A stretch of 64,000 nt of DNA from NCBI GenBank assembly GCA_963815475.1, contig CAWFHD010000001.1:868001-932000 (forward strand). Direction: 5' to 3'. Below, piece by piece: positions 1 to 8,034 of the stretch. Numbering within the stretch: the first letter of the stretch is position 1; each line of letters begins with the position of its first letter. The stretch is from Sulfopaludibacter sp963815475 (GTDB taxonomy: Bacteria > Acidobacteriota > Terriglobia > Bryobacterales > Bryobacteraceae). The notes under the pieces are model-generated. The model had not been told where the DNA came from. It searched no databases and saw nothing but the letters and a program-made list of their open reading frames with translations. The position numbers and the translations under genes were made by a program.

Positions 1-750
1 TCCCGAGTAAAGCCCCGGCAGGTCGGCATCCGGAACTTCGCCCAGGATGCGCAGGCCGGGTTCGTCCGCCAGTTCCGGAAAATCGGCGCGCCGCCTTCCC
101 GCCAGCACCAGGTCGACATCGTGCCGAAGGCGAACCGCCCGCCACGCGTCCAGCAGCGTCAGCAGATTCTTGCGCGGCTCCAGCGTGCCGACGAAGAGAA
201 AATAACGACGCCCCGGCGCAGTTTCGACCGCGCGCATCCACGACGGAGCAGCTTCGGGCACCGCCACCACGCGGTCGGGACGCAGACGGAACCGGTCGAT
301 GGCCTGGCACCGCACCGCCTCACCTGGCGTTACGATCATGGTGGCAATTCCCAGGTCGAGGATCACGGGGGTGCGCCGCTTGACCCGTTGCGCGGCGTGA
401 TGCCAGCGCTCATCCATCCACGGCGAAAGGTCGTGCAGGGTCATCACGCTGGGGCGTCGCGAGAGATAGGGGACGGCAAAATCGGGGCCATGCACCAGGT
501 CGGCGTGCAGGCGGCCCATTTCCCGCGCGATGCCCCAGAGCCACCAGCGGCGTTCCGCGGTATTGCGCGGCCCGCCGCCGCGCTTCAAGTTATCGGGAGC
601 GCCGTCCGGCACGCGGAAGGGCTGGTCTGAGATCAAAATGAATTCGTCGGCAGGAAAACAGCGCGCCAGCGCCAGGCTCAACTCGGAAGTGTACCGCGCC
701 AACCCGCCGCTCGAAAGCGTGAGCGAACTGGCTTCGATGGCGACTCGCAT
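1..750 (-). CDS. Glycosyltransferase family 4 protein (partial, 3' end off window)
   Basis: Reading leftwards from an ATG at 750, the frame stays open to the window edge, giving 250 residues without a stop. The start MRVAIEASSLTLSSGGLARY is the usual Rossmann opening of GT4 glycosyltransferases with a Gly-rich loop. A TLHDLSPW segment follows, and near residue 190 comes YFLFVGTLEPRKNL, the hallmark of the second GT-B domain that binds nucleotide-sugar. It lies 49 bp after rfbB in the same direction, so it probably transfers a sugar, perhaps rhamnose, to a surface glycan in the cytoplasm. The donor is inferred from context only. The nucleotide-binding C-terminus is missing here. Confidence 0.9.
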   Translation of the reverse strand, partial: MRVAIEASSLTLSSGGLARYTSELSLALARCFPADEFILISDQPFRVPDGAPDNLKRGGGPRNTAERRWWLWGIAREMGRLHADLVHGPDFAVPYLSRRPSVMTLHDLSPWMDERWHHAAQRVKRRTPVILDLGIATMIVTPGEAVRCQAIDRFRLRPDRVVAVPEAAPSWMRAVETAPGRRYFLFVGTLEPRKNLLTLLDAWRAVRLRHDVDLVLAGRRRADFPELADEPGLRILGEVPDADLPGLYSG

Positions 751-799
751 GGGCTAAATCCAGGGCCGGGGAGGGGGCCGCCCCAGTGCCGGATTGTCT

Positions 800-1819
800 T
801 TAACTGGTCACCGTCCGGCTGCCATAGTTCGTCTCATAGTATTCCCGGTAAGCGCCACTGCGAACGCGCTCCACCCAGCCGGAATTCTGTCGATACCAGT
901 CGATGGTGCGCGCCAGCCCGGCCTCAAAATTCATGGCCGGCGACCATCCGGTTTCGCGCATCAGCTTTTCGCTGGAGAGCGCATAGCGGCGGTCATGACC
1001 CGGACGGTCCGTCACGTAACGGATCAGGCTCTCGGGCGCGCCTGTCAGCGTCAGCACCTGGTGCACCACATCCAGATTGGGTAGCGATCGATTGCCGCCG
1101 ATATTGTAGATCTCGCCGTCGCGGCCCTTCTCCAGCACCGCCATGATGCCGCGGCAATGATCGTCCACGTAGAGCCAGTCCCGCACCTGCTGTCCATCGC
1201 CGTAGACCGGCAGCGGCCGATCGTCAAATGCGTTCGAGATCATCAGCGGGATTAGCTTCTCTGGAAACTGGTAGGGTCCGTAATTGTTGGACGCGCGGGT
1301 AATCAACACCGGCAGTTTGTAGGTTACGAAGTACGATCGCGCCAGCAGGTCAGACCCGGCTTTGGACGCGGAGTACGGGCTGCTCGGATTGAGCGGGGAC
1401 TCTTCGGTGGCTTCGGCGGGCGCCTCCAAGCTTCCGTAAACTTCATCGGTGGAAATATGGACGAAGCGCTTGATGCCGTTCCTGCGGGCGCTTTCCAGCA
1501 TCGTGAAGCTGCCACGGAAGTTCGTATCGATCACCGGCTCCGGCGACAGGATACTGCGGTCCACGTGCGATTCCGCGGCGAAGTGAACGATGGCATCCGG
1601 CTTCTCTTCGTTGAGCAGCGAATCCACCAGCTTGGCATCGCCGATGTCGCCGTGGACAAAGCGGTAGCGCTCATTGCCGTCCACAGCCGCCAGATTTTCT
1701 AGATTGCCGGCGTAAGTAAGCTTGTCGAGATTGACGACGCGCCATTCGGAGCCCGCAATCGCCATGCGGACAAAGGCCGAGCCGATGAATCCGGCGCCGC
1801 CGGTGACTAAGATTTTCAT
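800..1819 (-). CDS. rfbB: dTDP-glucose 4,6-dehydratase RfbB
   Basis: 339 residues, the normal length for RmlB. The N-terminus MKILVTGGAGFIGSAFVR is the NAD-binding Gly-rich loop of the extended SDR family. HISTDEVYG carries the Thr-Asp-Glu of RmlB, and YSASKAGSDLL contains the catalytic YxxxK. The enzyme converts dTDP-glucose to dTDP-4-keto-6-deoxyglucose, the second step of dTDP-L-rhamnose synthesis, in the cytoplasm. It lies 31 bp downstream of rfbC and belongs to the order rfbA-rfbC-rfbB-glycosyltransferase. No rfbD reductase is visible here; it may lie beyond the left edge or elsewhere. Confidence 0.95.
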   Translation of the reverse strand: MKILVTGGAGFIGSAFVRMAIAGSEWRVVNLDKLTYAGNLENLAAVDGNERYRFVHGDIGDAKLVDSLLNEEKPDAIVHFAAESHVDRSILSPEPVIDTNFRGSFTMLESARRNGIKRFVHISTDEVYGSLEAPAEATEESPLNPSSPYSASKAGSDLLARSYFVTYKLPVLITRASNNYGPYQFPEKLIPLMISNAFDDRPLPVYGDGQQVRDWLYVDDHCRGIMAVLEKGRDGEIYNIGGNRSLPNLDVVHQVLTLTGAPESLIRYVTDRPGHDRRYALSSEKLMRETGWSPAMNFEAGLARTIDWYRQNSGWVERVRSGAYREYYETNYGSRTVTS

Positions 1820-1850
1820 AAGCGGGAAAGGTACTTTCGCCGGTGAAATG

Positions 1851-2432
1851 CTACTTCCACTGCATCTCCCAATCGTATTGAATAGCCTCGTCGTTGTAAG
1901 GGATGCGGCCTTCGTCCTTTGGGTTATAGAATCGATCGGTGGCGTACACCAACAGTGAGTCCTCTTTCCCGATCACTTTGTAGCCGTGACCTACGCCTGG
2001 AGGAATCAGCAACTGCCACGGGCGCAGCGTCCCAACATACAACGTGTTGCGCGCGCCGAAGGTAGGCGACATCATCCGTAGATCGACGAGGACCACCTGC
2101 AGCAAACCCCGCACAGGTGTCCAGCAATCGGTCTGATGAAGATGGAAGTGAAATGCCTTGATGGAACCGGGATAACTCGCCGCCGCCGAAATCTGCGTAG
2201 TCGACGGCGGAAACGCCGCGGCTAGACCGAGGCCGAGCCGCTGCACTTCCATGAAGTAACCGCGGTCGTCGGGATAAAGCGCGAGCGGTTGAATGCGAAC
2301 TCCGTCGATCAGGTCGGGAGACTGCGGATTCAGAATCACCGCGCCGATGCCTTTGGAGCACACGGGAGTCGCGAGCGCCATTTCATCCGTGGAAGGCAGC
2401 CGCTGGCCTATCGCTTTGGTTACCGCTGCCAT
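1851..2432 (-). CDS. rfbC: dTDP-4-dehydrorhamnose 3,5-epimerase family protein
   Basis: 193 residues from the ATG at 2432, which overlaps the rfbA stop (TAATG), so the two are probably translationally coupled. A longer reading starting inside rfbA is not needed. RmlC-type cupin features are visible: PDDRGYFMEV near the start, FHFHLHQTDCW with the histidines of the active-site region, and PPGVGHGYKVIG. It should epimerise dTDP-4-keto-6-deoxyglucose at C3 and C5. The N-terminal 35 residues and several motifs are more divergent than in classic RmlC, so a related sugar-nucleotide epimerase or isomerase remains possible. Confidence 0.8.
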   Translation of the reverse strand: MAAVTKAIGQRLPSTDEMALATPVCSKGIGAVILNPQSPDLIDGVRIQPLALYPDDRGYFMEVQRLGLGLAAAFPPSTTQISAAASYPGSIKAFHFHLHQTDCWTPVRGLLQVVLVDLRMMSPTFGARNTLYVGTLRPWQLLIPPGVGHGYKVIGKEDSLLVYATDRFYNPKDEGRIPYNDEAIQYDWEMQWK

Positions 2433-3199
2433 TAGACTCGCACCGCGCCTTCCACCGCCGGCTCCGCCTTGCGTGTCGCGGACTGCGCGACCAGGTTGGC
2501 GGCTCGCATCAGCGAGTCGAAGGTCCCGGCATCGGTCCACCAGCCATCCAAGAAGGAGAAAGTCATGCTGCCTTCGCCGATGTAGGCGTTGTTCACATCC
2601 GTAATTTCCAGTTCGCCGCGATGCGAGGGCACCAGGGTCTTGATCTTGTCGAACACGCTGGCGTCGTACATATAGATGCCGGTCACCGCGTAATTCGACT
2701 TCGGCTGGCGCGGCTTTTCTTCGATGCCAACGATGCGCTGGCCTGACAATTCGGCCACACCGAAACGGTCGGCGTCCTGCACTTCCTTGAGCAGGATGTG
2801 CGCGCCTTCCGACTGCTCGCGAAAGCGGTCGGCGGCGGCACGGATGCTGCCTTCGATGATGTTATCGCCCAGCACCACGCAGATCTTCTGACCGTCGGCA
2901 AAATGCTCGGCCAGCGCCAGTGCGTCGGCAATGCCGCCTTCGCCTTCCTGGTACGTGTAATTGATGTGCTTCAGCCCGAACTCCTTGCCGTTGGCCAGCA
3001 GCCGCAGGAAGTCGCCCGAATTGCGTCCGCCAGTAACGATCAGGATGTCTTTGATACCTGCATCCACAAGGGTCTGGATCGGGTAATAGATCATGGGCCG
3101 GTCATAGATCGGCAGCAGATGCTTGTTGGTGATTTTGGTGAGCGGGAAAAGTCTGCTTCCCGTTCCCCCGGCGAGAACGATACCCTTCATACGCTTCAT
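2432..3199 (-). CDS. rfbA: Glucose-1-phosphate thymidylyltransferase RfbA
   Basis: 255 residues with the nucleotidyltransferase signature GIVLAGGTGSRLFPLT, followed by KHLLPIYDRPMIYYPI and, further on, VVLGDNIIEG. The enzyme joins dTTP and glucose-1-phosphate to make dTDP-glucose, the first step of the rhamnose pathway. It is shorter than the usual RmlA of about 290 residues and lacks the usual C-terminal extension, as in the short bacterial and archaeal forms. It is the first gene of the leftward cluster. A second ATG nine bases downstream (3190) is an alternative start. Confidence 0.92.
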   Translation of the reverse strand: MKRMKGIVLAGGTGSRLFPLTKITNKHLLPIYDRPMIYYPIQTLVDAGIKDILIVTGGRNSGDFLRLLANGKEFGLKHINYTYQEGEGGIADALALAEHFADGQKICVVLGDNIIEGSIRAAADRFREQSEGAHILLKEVQDADRFGVAELSGQRIVGIEEKPRQPKSNYAVTGIYMYDASVFDKIKTLVPSHRGELEITDVNNAYIGEGSMTFSFLDGWWTDAGTFDSLMRAANLVAQSATRKAEPAVEGAVRV

Positions 3200-3250
3200 G
3201 ATAGCAACAAGGAGCGCACTTCCGGCTCAGGTTCACGGTACAATCCTGCC

Positions 3251-3598
3251 ATGCCACTGTATGATTGGAACCAGCTTCCCGAGGAGCAATTGAACCCGCG
3301 CATTACGCGCAAGGCTATCCACATGAAGGGCATCACCATCGCGCGCCTGCACATTCTGAAAGGCGCCGAGGTGCCTGAGCACCATCACATCCATGAACAG
3401 GTGGCCACGGTGGAAAAGGGCGCGCTCAAGTTTCTCATGGAAGGAAAAGAGCTGATTCTGAGAGCCGGCGAGTCGCTGGCGATTCCCTCGGAAGTGCCCC
3501 ACGGTGTGGTCGCGATGGAAGACACGGTGGTGGTGGACGTTTTCTCTCCGTGCCGCGAGGACTGGTTAGCCGGCGACGATTCGTACTTACGTAAGTAG
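3251..3598 (+). CDS. Small cupin-domain protein
   Basis: 115 residues starting at the ATG MPLYDWNQLPEEQLNP. The reading frame is open far upstream but overlaps rfbA there, and homology-like content begins only at this ATG. A single cupin barrel is visible: VPEHHHIHEQVATVEKGALKF carries the first metal-binding motif with its histidine cluster, and IPSEVPHGVVA the second motif histidine. Single-domain cupins of this type often act on small polar metabolites or bind sugars. The substrate cannot be told. It is divergent from rfbA with a 51-bp gap. Confidence 0.8.
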   Translation: MPLYDWNQLPEEQLNPRITRKAIHMKGITIARLHILKGAEVPEHHHIHEQVATVEKGALKFLMEGKELILRAGESLAIPSEVPHGVVAMEDTVVVDVFSPCREDWLAGDDSYLRK

Positions 3599-3601
3599 GC
3601 C

Positions 3602-3617
3602 TCGCTCCCGGGAGCGA
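3602..3617. repeat. Perfect 16-bp palindrome
   Basis: TCGCTCCC is followed immediately by its reverse complement GGGAGCGA, three bases after the cupin stop and 15 bases before the TIGR03435 gene. There is no T-tract. It could be an operator or a short remnant of the GGGAGCGG-type elements seen at 58406-58468. Confidence 0.5.
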
Positions 3618-3631
3618 TATACTAAATCGCC

Positions 3632-4360
3632 ATGGGCAAGATCGTCTTCCTGGCAGCTATCTGCCTCTCTTCCCTTGCCGCCCAGAATTCACGGCCGGAG
3701 TTTGAGGTAGCCTCGGTCAAGTTCCTGTCGGAACCGGCGCCGCCCCACGGAGTTTCACTCAACATCAGCCACGGCAAAGCCAGCCTGGACGCCGCACAAC
3801 TCAGGCAGATCATCGGATTGGCATACGGAATCCAACGCGTTCTGGTGGAGGGTGGACCGGAGTGGTCCGACACGGACATGTTCGACATCGTCGCCAAGGC
3901 CGCCAACCCCGACGCTTCGCGCGACGACATTCGAGCCACGCTGCAAACGCTGCTGGCGGACCGCTTCAAACTCGAGGTCCACCGCGAAACCAAGCAGTTG
4001 CCCGCTTACGTCCTCACGGTTGCCAAGGGCGGACCGAACCTGAAGATTTCGAAAGACGAGCACCCAAGCGCCTTCGTGCCGATTCCGAACGGGCTGGTCT
4101 TTGAGCGAATGGGGATCGTCGGTTTGGTGAACTATGTGGCGAATATTAGCGGCCGGCCGGTGCAAAACCTGACGGGTTTGACCGAACGCTACGACTTCAA
4201 GCTGGAATTCAACCCTCCGGATGGCGCCACCCCGGGGTCGGTGGACTTGCCCAGCCTCGTGTTCGCTGCCGTGGAGCGCCTCGGCCTGAAGCTGGAATCG
4301 CGCAAAGCACCGGTGGAGGTTCTGGTGATCGACCACGCCGAACATCCCACGGCCAACTGA
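3632..4360 (+). CDS. TIGR03435 family (soil-associated) exported protein
   Basis: 242 residues with a short cleavable-looking signal peptide (MGKIVFLAAICLSSLAAQNS). The mature part opens with RPEFEVASVKF, contains ISHGKASLDAAQLRQIIGLAYGI, VVEGGPEWSDTDMFDIVAKA and LLADRFKLEVHRETKQLPAYVLTVAKGGPNL, and ends VLVIDHAEHPTAN. This pattern is the acidobacterial TIGR03435 family, which is expanded in Solibacter genomes. Its molecular function is unknown; export is inferred from the signal sequence. It is a good taxonomic marker. Confidence 0.92.
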   Translation: MGKIVFLAAICLSSLAAQNSRPEFEVASVKFLSEPAPPHGVSLNISHGKASLDAAQLRQIIGLAYGIQRVLVEGGPEWSDTDMFDIVAKAANPDASRDDIRATLQTLLADRFKLEVHRETKQLPAYVLTVAKGGPNLKISKDEHPSAFVPIPNGLVFERMGIVGLVNYVANISGRPVQNLTGLTERYDFKLEFNPPDGATPGSVDLPSLVFAAVERLGLKLESRKAPVEVLVIDHAEHPTAN

Positions 4361-4368
4361 ATCCGCTA

Positions 4369-5202
4369 CTACATCAGTTCCCTGCACATGCCGGGCATGC
4401 CGCCTTCGAACATCGGGCTCGACTTCATACCGAGCGGAGTGAGGTCCAGCCGCTTGGCCGCATCGGCGGCGCCGCCCGCGCAGGCTTTCTGCACCTGGCC
4501 GCGGACCGCCACGATGGTCTGCATCCATTTCTCCAGATCGGCTTTCTTGGAAACGGGACCATGGCCGGGAATCACGGTGTCGAAATCCAACGCCAGAATC
4601 TTCTGAATGGTCTGATCCCACTCCTTGATGCTGCCGCCGTTGTTGGTGTCGCAGAAGGGCGTGCCCACCACGAACAGGTCGCCGGTATGCAGCACGCGCT
4701 CGGAGGGGAACAGCACGACGGCATCGCCATTGGTATGGCCGCGGCCCAAATGGCGCGCCACCACCTCCTTGCCGCCCAGGAAGACCTGCGACTCGTCGGT
4801 GAACGTGATCCGGGGCTGCCCAGGCATCTTGCTGGTCACCATGTTGGCGCGGGCGTTTTTCTGGATCAGGATCTCGGCGTTCGCCGCGAGCATCGCCTCG
4901 TTACCGCCGGTGTGATCGCCATGCTGGTGGGTGTTGATCACATACCGCACCGGCTTGTCGCTTACCGACTTGATCTTTGCCATGATCTGCGGGGCGTCCT
5001 GCGCGAACTTGTCATCCACCACGATCACGCCTTCCGAGGTCGGCATCACCGCCACATTGCCGCCCGAACCGACGATGACGTACAGATTATCGGTGACCTT
5101 TTGCAAAGTCAGAGTGGCCGGAGGGTTCTGCGACCAGGCCAGCCAAAGTCCCGCCAAAGCCAGCGTAACAACCGTAACGCGAACAGCAGTAACTTTCCAC
5201 AT
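4369..5202 (-). CDS. Exported metallo-beta-lactamase-fold hydrolase
   Basis: 277 residues with an N-terminal membrane or signal segment (about residues 5-23). The MBL zinc motif is intact: THQHGDHTGG (HxHxDH), then GRGHTNGDAVVLFP and HTGDLFVVGTPF, and near the end VIPGHGPV. The organisation resembles the periplasmic MBL-fold hydrolases related to quinoprotein-relay or subclass B3-like proteins. Substrate unknown; antibiotic hydrolysis is not implied. Its 3' end is 8 bp from the convergent TIGR03435 gene. Confidence 0.85.
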   Translation of the reverse strand: MWKVTAVRVTVVTLALAGLWLAWSQNPPATLTLQKVTDNLYVIVGSGGNVAVMPTSEGVIVVDDKFAQDAPQIMAKIKSVSDKPVRYVINTHQHGDHTGGNEAMLAANAEILIQKNARANMVTSKMPGQPRITFTDESQVFLGGKEVVARHLGRGHTNGDAVVLFPSERVLHTGDLFVVGTPFCDTNNGGSIKEWDQTIQKILALDFDTVIPGHGPVSKKADLEKWMQTIVAVRGQVQKACAGGAADAAKRLDLTPLGMKSSPMFEGGMPGMCRELM

Positions 5203-5266
5203 AAGTATCGTCCATTATAGTGCTGCCCCCAATAGAGTTTCCCCTCTAAATGGTGTCAGTCGCCAT

Positions 5267-7138
5267 TTACTTGCGTTTCGCCACAGGCGACGTGATCGCC
5301 GTCAGCAAATCGGCCTTCGACGAGTCCCGCACCAGATGCGGATATCGTTCCCCGCCACGATACTCGATGCGGTGCGTCTCGTAAAACTCGCCCGTCTTGA
5401 TCAGCAGTTCGATTGGCTTCCCCGAGGCCGTGTCGCCCACCGCTTCACGCAGCACCACCGGCGTGAACTGCCGGCCGTTCACCGCGATCACCTTCACCGA
5501 TGGCGGAATTCCGGCCTTCTGCGCCGGACCGTCATAGACGACATCGTTCACCGCGCCATCCTCCGAACCCACCACCATCCCGATCGAGTACGACAGATCG
5601 ACGATCTTCTTGTCCTCCTCGTGATCCTTCCAGAAATCGGAGCGCACCGCGTCGTAGGCGAGCTTCCAGCCGGAGCCCTCCACGCCACCGAGCGGCGCGC
5701 GCGGAGACGTGGAGTGCAGGCGTTGATTCCAAAATCCGGCCCAATCGTAGGGCTGAACCGCGTTGAGCCCCGCCACGATATCTTCGAACGTGTACGTCTT
5801 CATGGCAGGCGCGCCGCCCGGACCGCCGTGGAAGGAATGGCAGAAATCGTTGAGCGACTTGGACCCCTTGCTGAGCTGACGGATCAGGACGTCAGCCTCC
5901 AGCCACAGCAGCGAGCCCTCGGGATAGTAATCCACGCCGCGGCGGTAATTGGAATAATCATCGCTCGCGGTGTAGAGCAGTTGCGCCCCCACCGCCGTAT
6001 CTTCCAGCGGACGCCAGCGACGGCCGTATTCGTTGTCCAACGATGCCGCCGTTTCGGCCAGTGATTCGCGATACTGCTCCGCCGTCCACAGGCCGCTACG
6101 CGGCGCCAGAATCTCCCCCAGGTAATTGGTGAGCCCTTCATAAACCCACAACAGGTCGCCCTTCATCGGAGTATCGTAGCCGCCGTCCTTACCATCGTTG
6201 GTTAGGCCCGCCGGACGCCGGAACTTGCCGTTCCACGAGTGCACAAACTCGTGCGACAGCAGGTAGGCGTGGGCATTGCGCGGCGCTGAATCGATAATCG
6301 ATCGCTCGCCAACACGGTCGTCACTCGACTCGTGATGCTCCAGTCCGAAGTGGGCCACATGATCGCTGAGCGTGTAGAGGAAATGATAGCCGCGATAGTG
6401 CCGGGAACCGAACAACGCGCCGGTCTCGGCCACCAGGTTCCTGTATTGCGCCACCAACTCCGACGGCATATCGAGCGCGCGGTCGCTGTCGGCGGCCAGG
6501 TGCAGGAAGTGCGGCGCGCCGCCCTCCGTCCCCAGGTCGATGGTGCGGTAGTGCCGGCCTGCGGAAATCGGTGAATCGACCAGCGTAGTCAGCGACGCCG
6601 GTTGAAATTCGACCTCATTGCCCGACTCGCGCCGAATCGGCAGCGCCGTGCCATACTTCCAGGAATTCGGCACCTGCAGGTTCGCTTGGAATTGCACCTT
6701 GTCGGCGTCCGCGCCTTGCGGATAAAGGATGAACTGGTTCCAGTTCATGACTGCCAGTTCGGTGGTGGCGGAACTGCCGGAAGTGAAGCCCGGCGAGTCG
6801 GGCGGGGACAAAAAATCGAAAGATACTTCCAGGCTGGAGGCGCCCGCCGGCACGTCCACATGGAAGGTATACATGTTCACACTGTCGCGTTTCCACGGCA
6901 CGGTCTGGCCCGCCGCTTTGATCTGCAGCCCAACCATTTGCACGATTGGTCCATCCGGCATGTGTTCCCCAGGAATCCATTCCGGATACAGCAGCGTCAT
7001 AGGACCGGGCTTTGCAGGCATGGTCAATTTCACATGAAACACCCGGCGCGGCGCGTCCTTGGCGTCCACATGCAGCGAAATTGTTTGTGGGAGCGCCGGC
7101 AAAACTGCCAGTATCAGGGCGGCGCAAAACATTCTCAT
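5267..7138 (-). CDS. M61 family metallopeptidase with PDZ domain
   Basis: 623 residues with a signal peptide (MRMFCAALILAVLPALPQT). The catalytic zinc motif HEFVHSWNGKFRRP (HExxH), followed by LLWVYEGLTNYLGEIL with the downstream Glu ligand, is that of the M61 (glycyl aminopeptidase) family. A beta-sandwich N-terminal domain precedes it, and a PDZ-like segment lies near residues 535-600 (VYDGPAQKAGIPPSVKVIAVNGRQF). Probably a periplasmic peptidase that trims N-terminal residues. It is transcribed leftwards, 60 bp from the divergent gene at 7199. Confidence 0.9.
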   Translation of the reverse strand: MRMFCAALILAVLPALPQTISLHVDAKDAPRRVFHVKLTMPAKPGPMTLLYPEWIPGEHMPDGPIVQMVGLQIKAAGQTVPWKRDSVNMYTFHVDVPAGASSLEVSFDFLSPPDSPGFTSGSSATTELAVMNWNQFILYPQGADADKVQFQANLQVPNSWKYGTALPIRRESGNEVEFQPASLTTLVDSPISAGRHYRTIDLGTEGGAPHFLHLAADSDRALDMPSELVAQYRNLVAETGALFGSRHYRGYHFLYTLSDHVAHFGLEHHESSDDRVGERSIIDSAPRNAHAYLLSHEFVHSWNGKFRRPAGLTNDGKDGGYDTPMKGDLLWVYEGLTNYLGEILAPRSGLWTAEQYRESLAETAASLDNEYGRRWRPLEDTAVGAQLLYTASDDYSNYRRGVDYYPEGSLLWLEADVLIRQLSKGSKSLNDFCHSFHGGPGGAPAMKTYTFEDIVAGLNAVQPYDWAGFWNQRLHSTSPRAPLGGVEGSGWKLAYDAVRSDFWKDHEEDKKIVDLSYSIGMVVGSEDGAVNDVVYDGPAQKAGIPPSVKVIAVNGRQFTPVVLREAVGDTASGKPIELLIKTGEFYETHRIEYRGGERYPHLVRDSSKADLLTAITSPVAKRK

Positions 7139-7198
7139 GATCTAGAGATTGTATCAACGGCCCCACTAACCACCGCGTCTAATTGTTTAGATAGAACT

Positions 7199-7966
7199 AT
7201 GAAGCTTTTCATCGTAATGGGACTTTTAGCGGGGTGCGCTGCGGCCCAATTGGCGGATGCTCCACCCGTCATTCAACTGGTTCGCAAACCCGGAACCGGA
7301 TCGATGTCATCCAAGCCATATGCCGACGCGAAAGCGCAAGTAGAAGTACTGGGCCTAACCTCGGCGACCGGACTTCCCGAGACCTGGATGATCGAGTCGC
7401 ATCCTTCATTCGTAAGTATCGAAGATCTGGATAAGGCGATGGCGCCCAATCGTCATGCGCTGCGTCCGCAGCCGGAAGGATCGTCGCAGGACGATCTGCT
7501 GGCGCCGGCGCGAACTATGATCGCCACTTACCGTGCGGATTGGAGCTATCGGCCGCAGGAGGCGATTCGCATGTTTCCGCATGCCCGGTATTTCCACGTC
7601 TCCATCTATCGCGTCCGTCCGGGCGAAGACGACAATCTCGCCGAGTTGATGCAGTTGCGCCGCGCCACTTTCGACAGCATCAATCTGGCGCGGCCGGACC
7701 TGGTGTACCACATCATCTCCGGTGAGCCCTCCGGCGTCTACATCGTGCTGGCGCCTCTGGTGTCGCTCAAAATCCTGGACGATGGCATGACGGCCTTGCC
7801 CGCGTACGCCGAGCCCATCGCCGCCGCCGAAGCCAAGGCCGGCAAGAAAGCATCGTCAGTGGAACTGAGCCGCGAACATTTTCTCTTCCGCGTGGATCCG
7901 CGAATCAGTTGGGTTTCCGACGACTTCGCCTCCGGCGACGAAGCGTTCTGGCGCGGAAAACGATAG
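7199..7966 (+). CDS. Hypothetical secreted protein
   Basis: 255 residues from the ATG at 7199; the upstream open frame lies inside the M61 gene on the other strand and is not coding. The first 17 residues (MKLFIVMGLLAGCAAAQ) look like a signal peptide, with LLAGC close to a lipobox. The body includes WMIESHPSFVSIEDLDKAM and RYFHVSIYRVRPGEDDNLAELMQLRR, which resembles the ferredoxin-like alpha-beta barrel seen in NIPSNAP and similar small proteins, but I cannot assign a family. No catalytic motif is evident. Confidence 0.75.
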   Translation: MKLFIVMGLLAGCAAAQLADAPPVIQLVRKPGTGSMSSKPYADAKAQVEVLGLTSATGLPETWMIESHPSFVSIEDLDKAMAPNRHALRPQPEGSSQDDLLAPARTMIATYRADWSYRPQEAIRMFPHARYFHVSIYRVRPGEDDNLAELMQLRRATFDSINLARPDLVYHIISGEPSGVYIVLAPLVSLKILDDGMTALPAYAEPIAAAEAKAGKKASSVELSREHFLFRVDPRISWVSDDFASGDEAFWRGKR

Positions 7967-8000
7967 CATTTTTCTCGCGTCGAAAGATCTAGGCGCACTC

Positions 8001-8006
8001 TATAAT
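8001..8006 (+). promoter_or_regulatory. Candidate -10 box for the FHA-PP2C gene
   Basis: A perfect TATAAT lies 29 bp before the preferred ATG at 8035. No good -35 hexamer is visible at the expected distance. Together with the GAGGA at 8025-8029 it supports the shorter start. Confidence 0.4.
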
Positions 8007-8034
8007 GGTGGTTACTCCAAAATTGAGGACTACC

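Noticed and set aside
2798..3598. A 266-codon version of the cupin gene
   Set aside because: The first 150 codons overlap rfbA on the other strand and have no homology-like content; the cupin begins at 3251.
6602..7966. A 454-codon version of the gene at 7199
   Set aside because: The added N-terminus is antisense to the M61 peptidase; the ATG at 7199 is followed by a good signal peptide.
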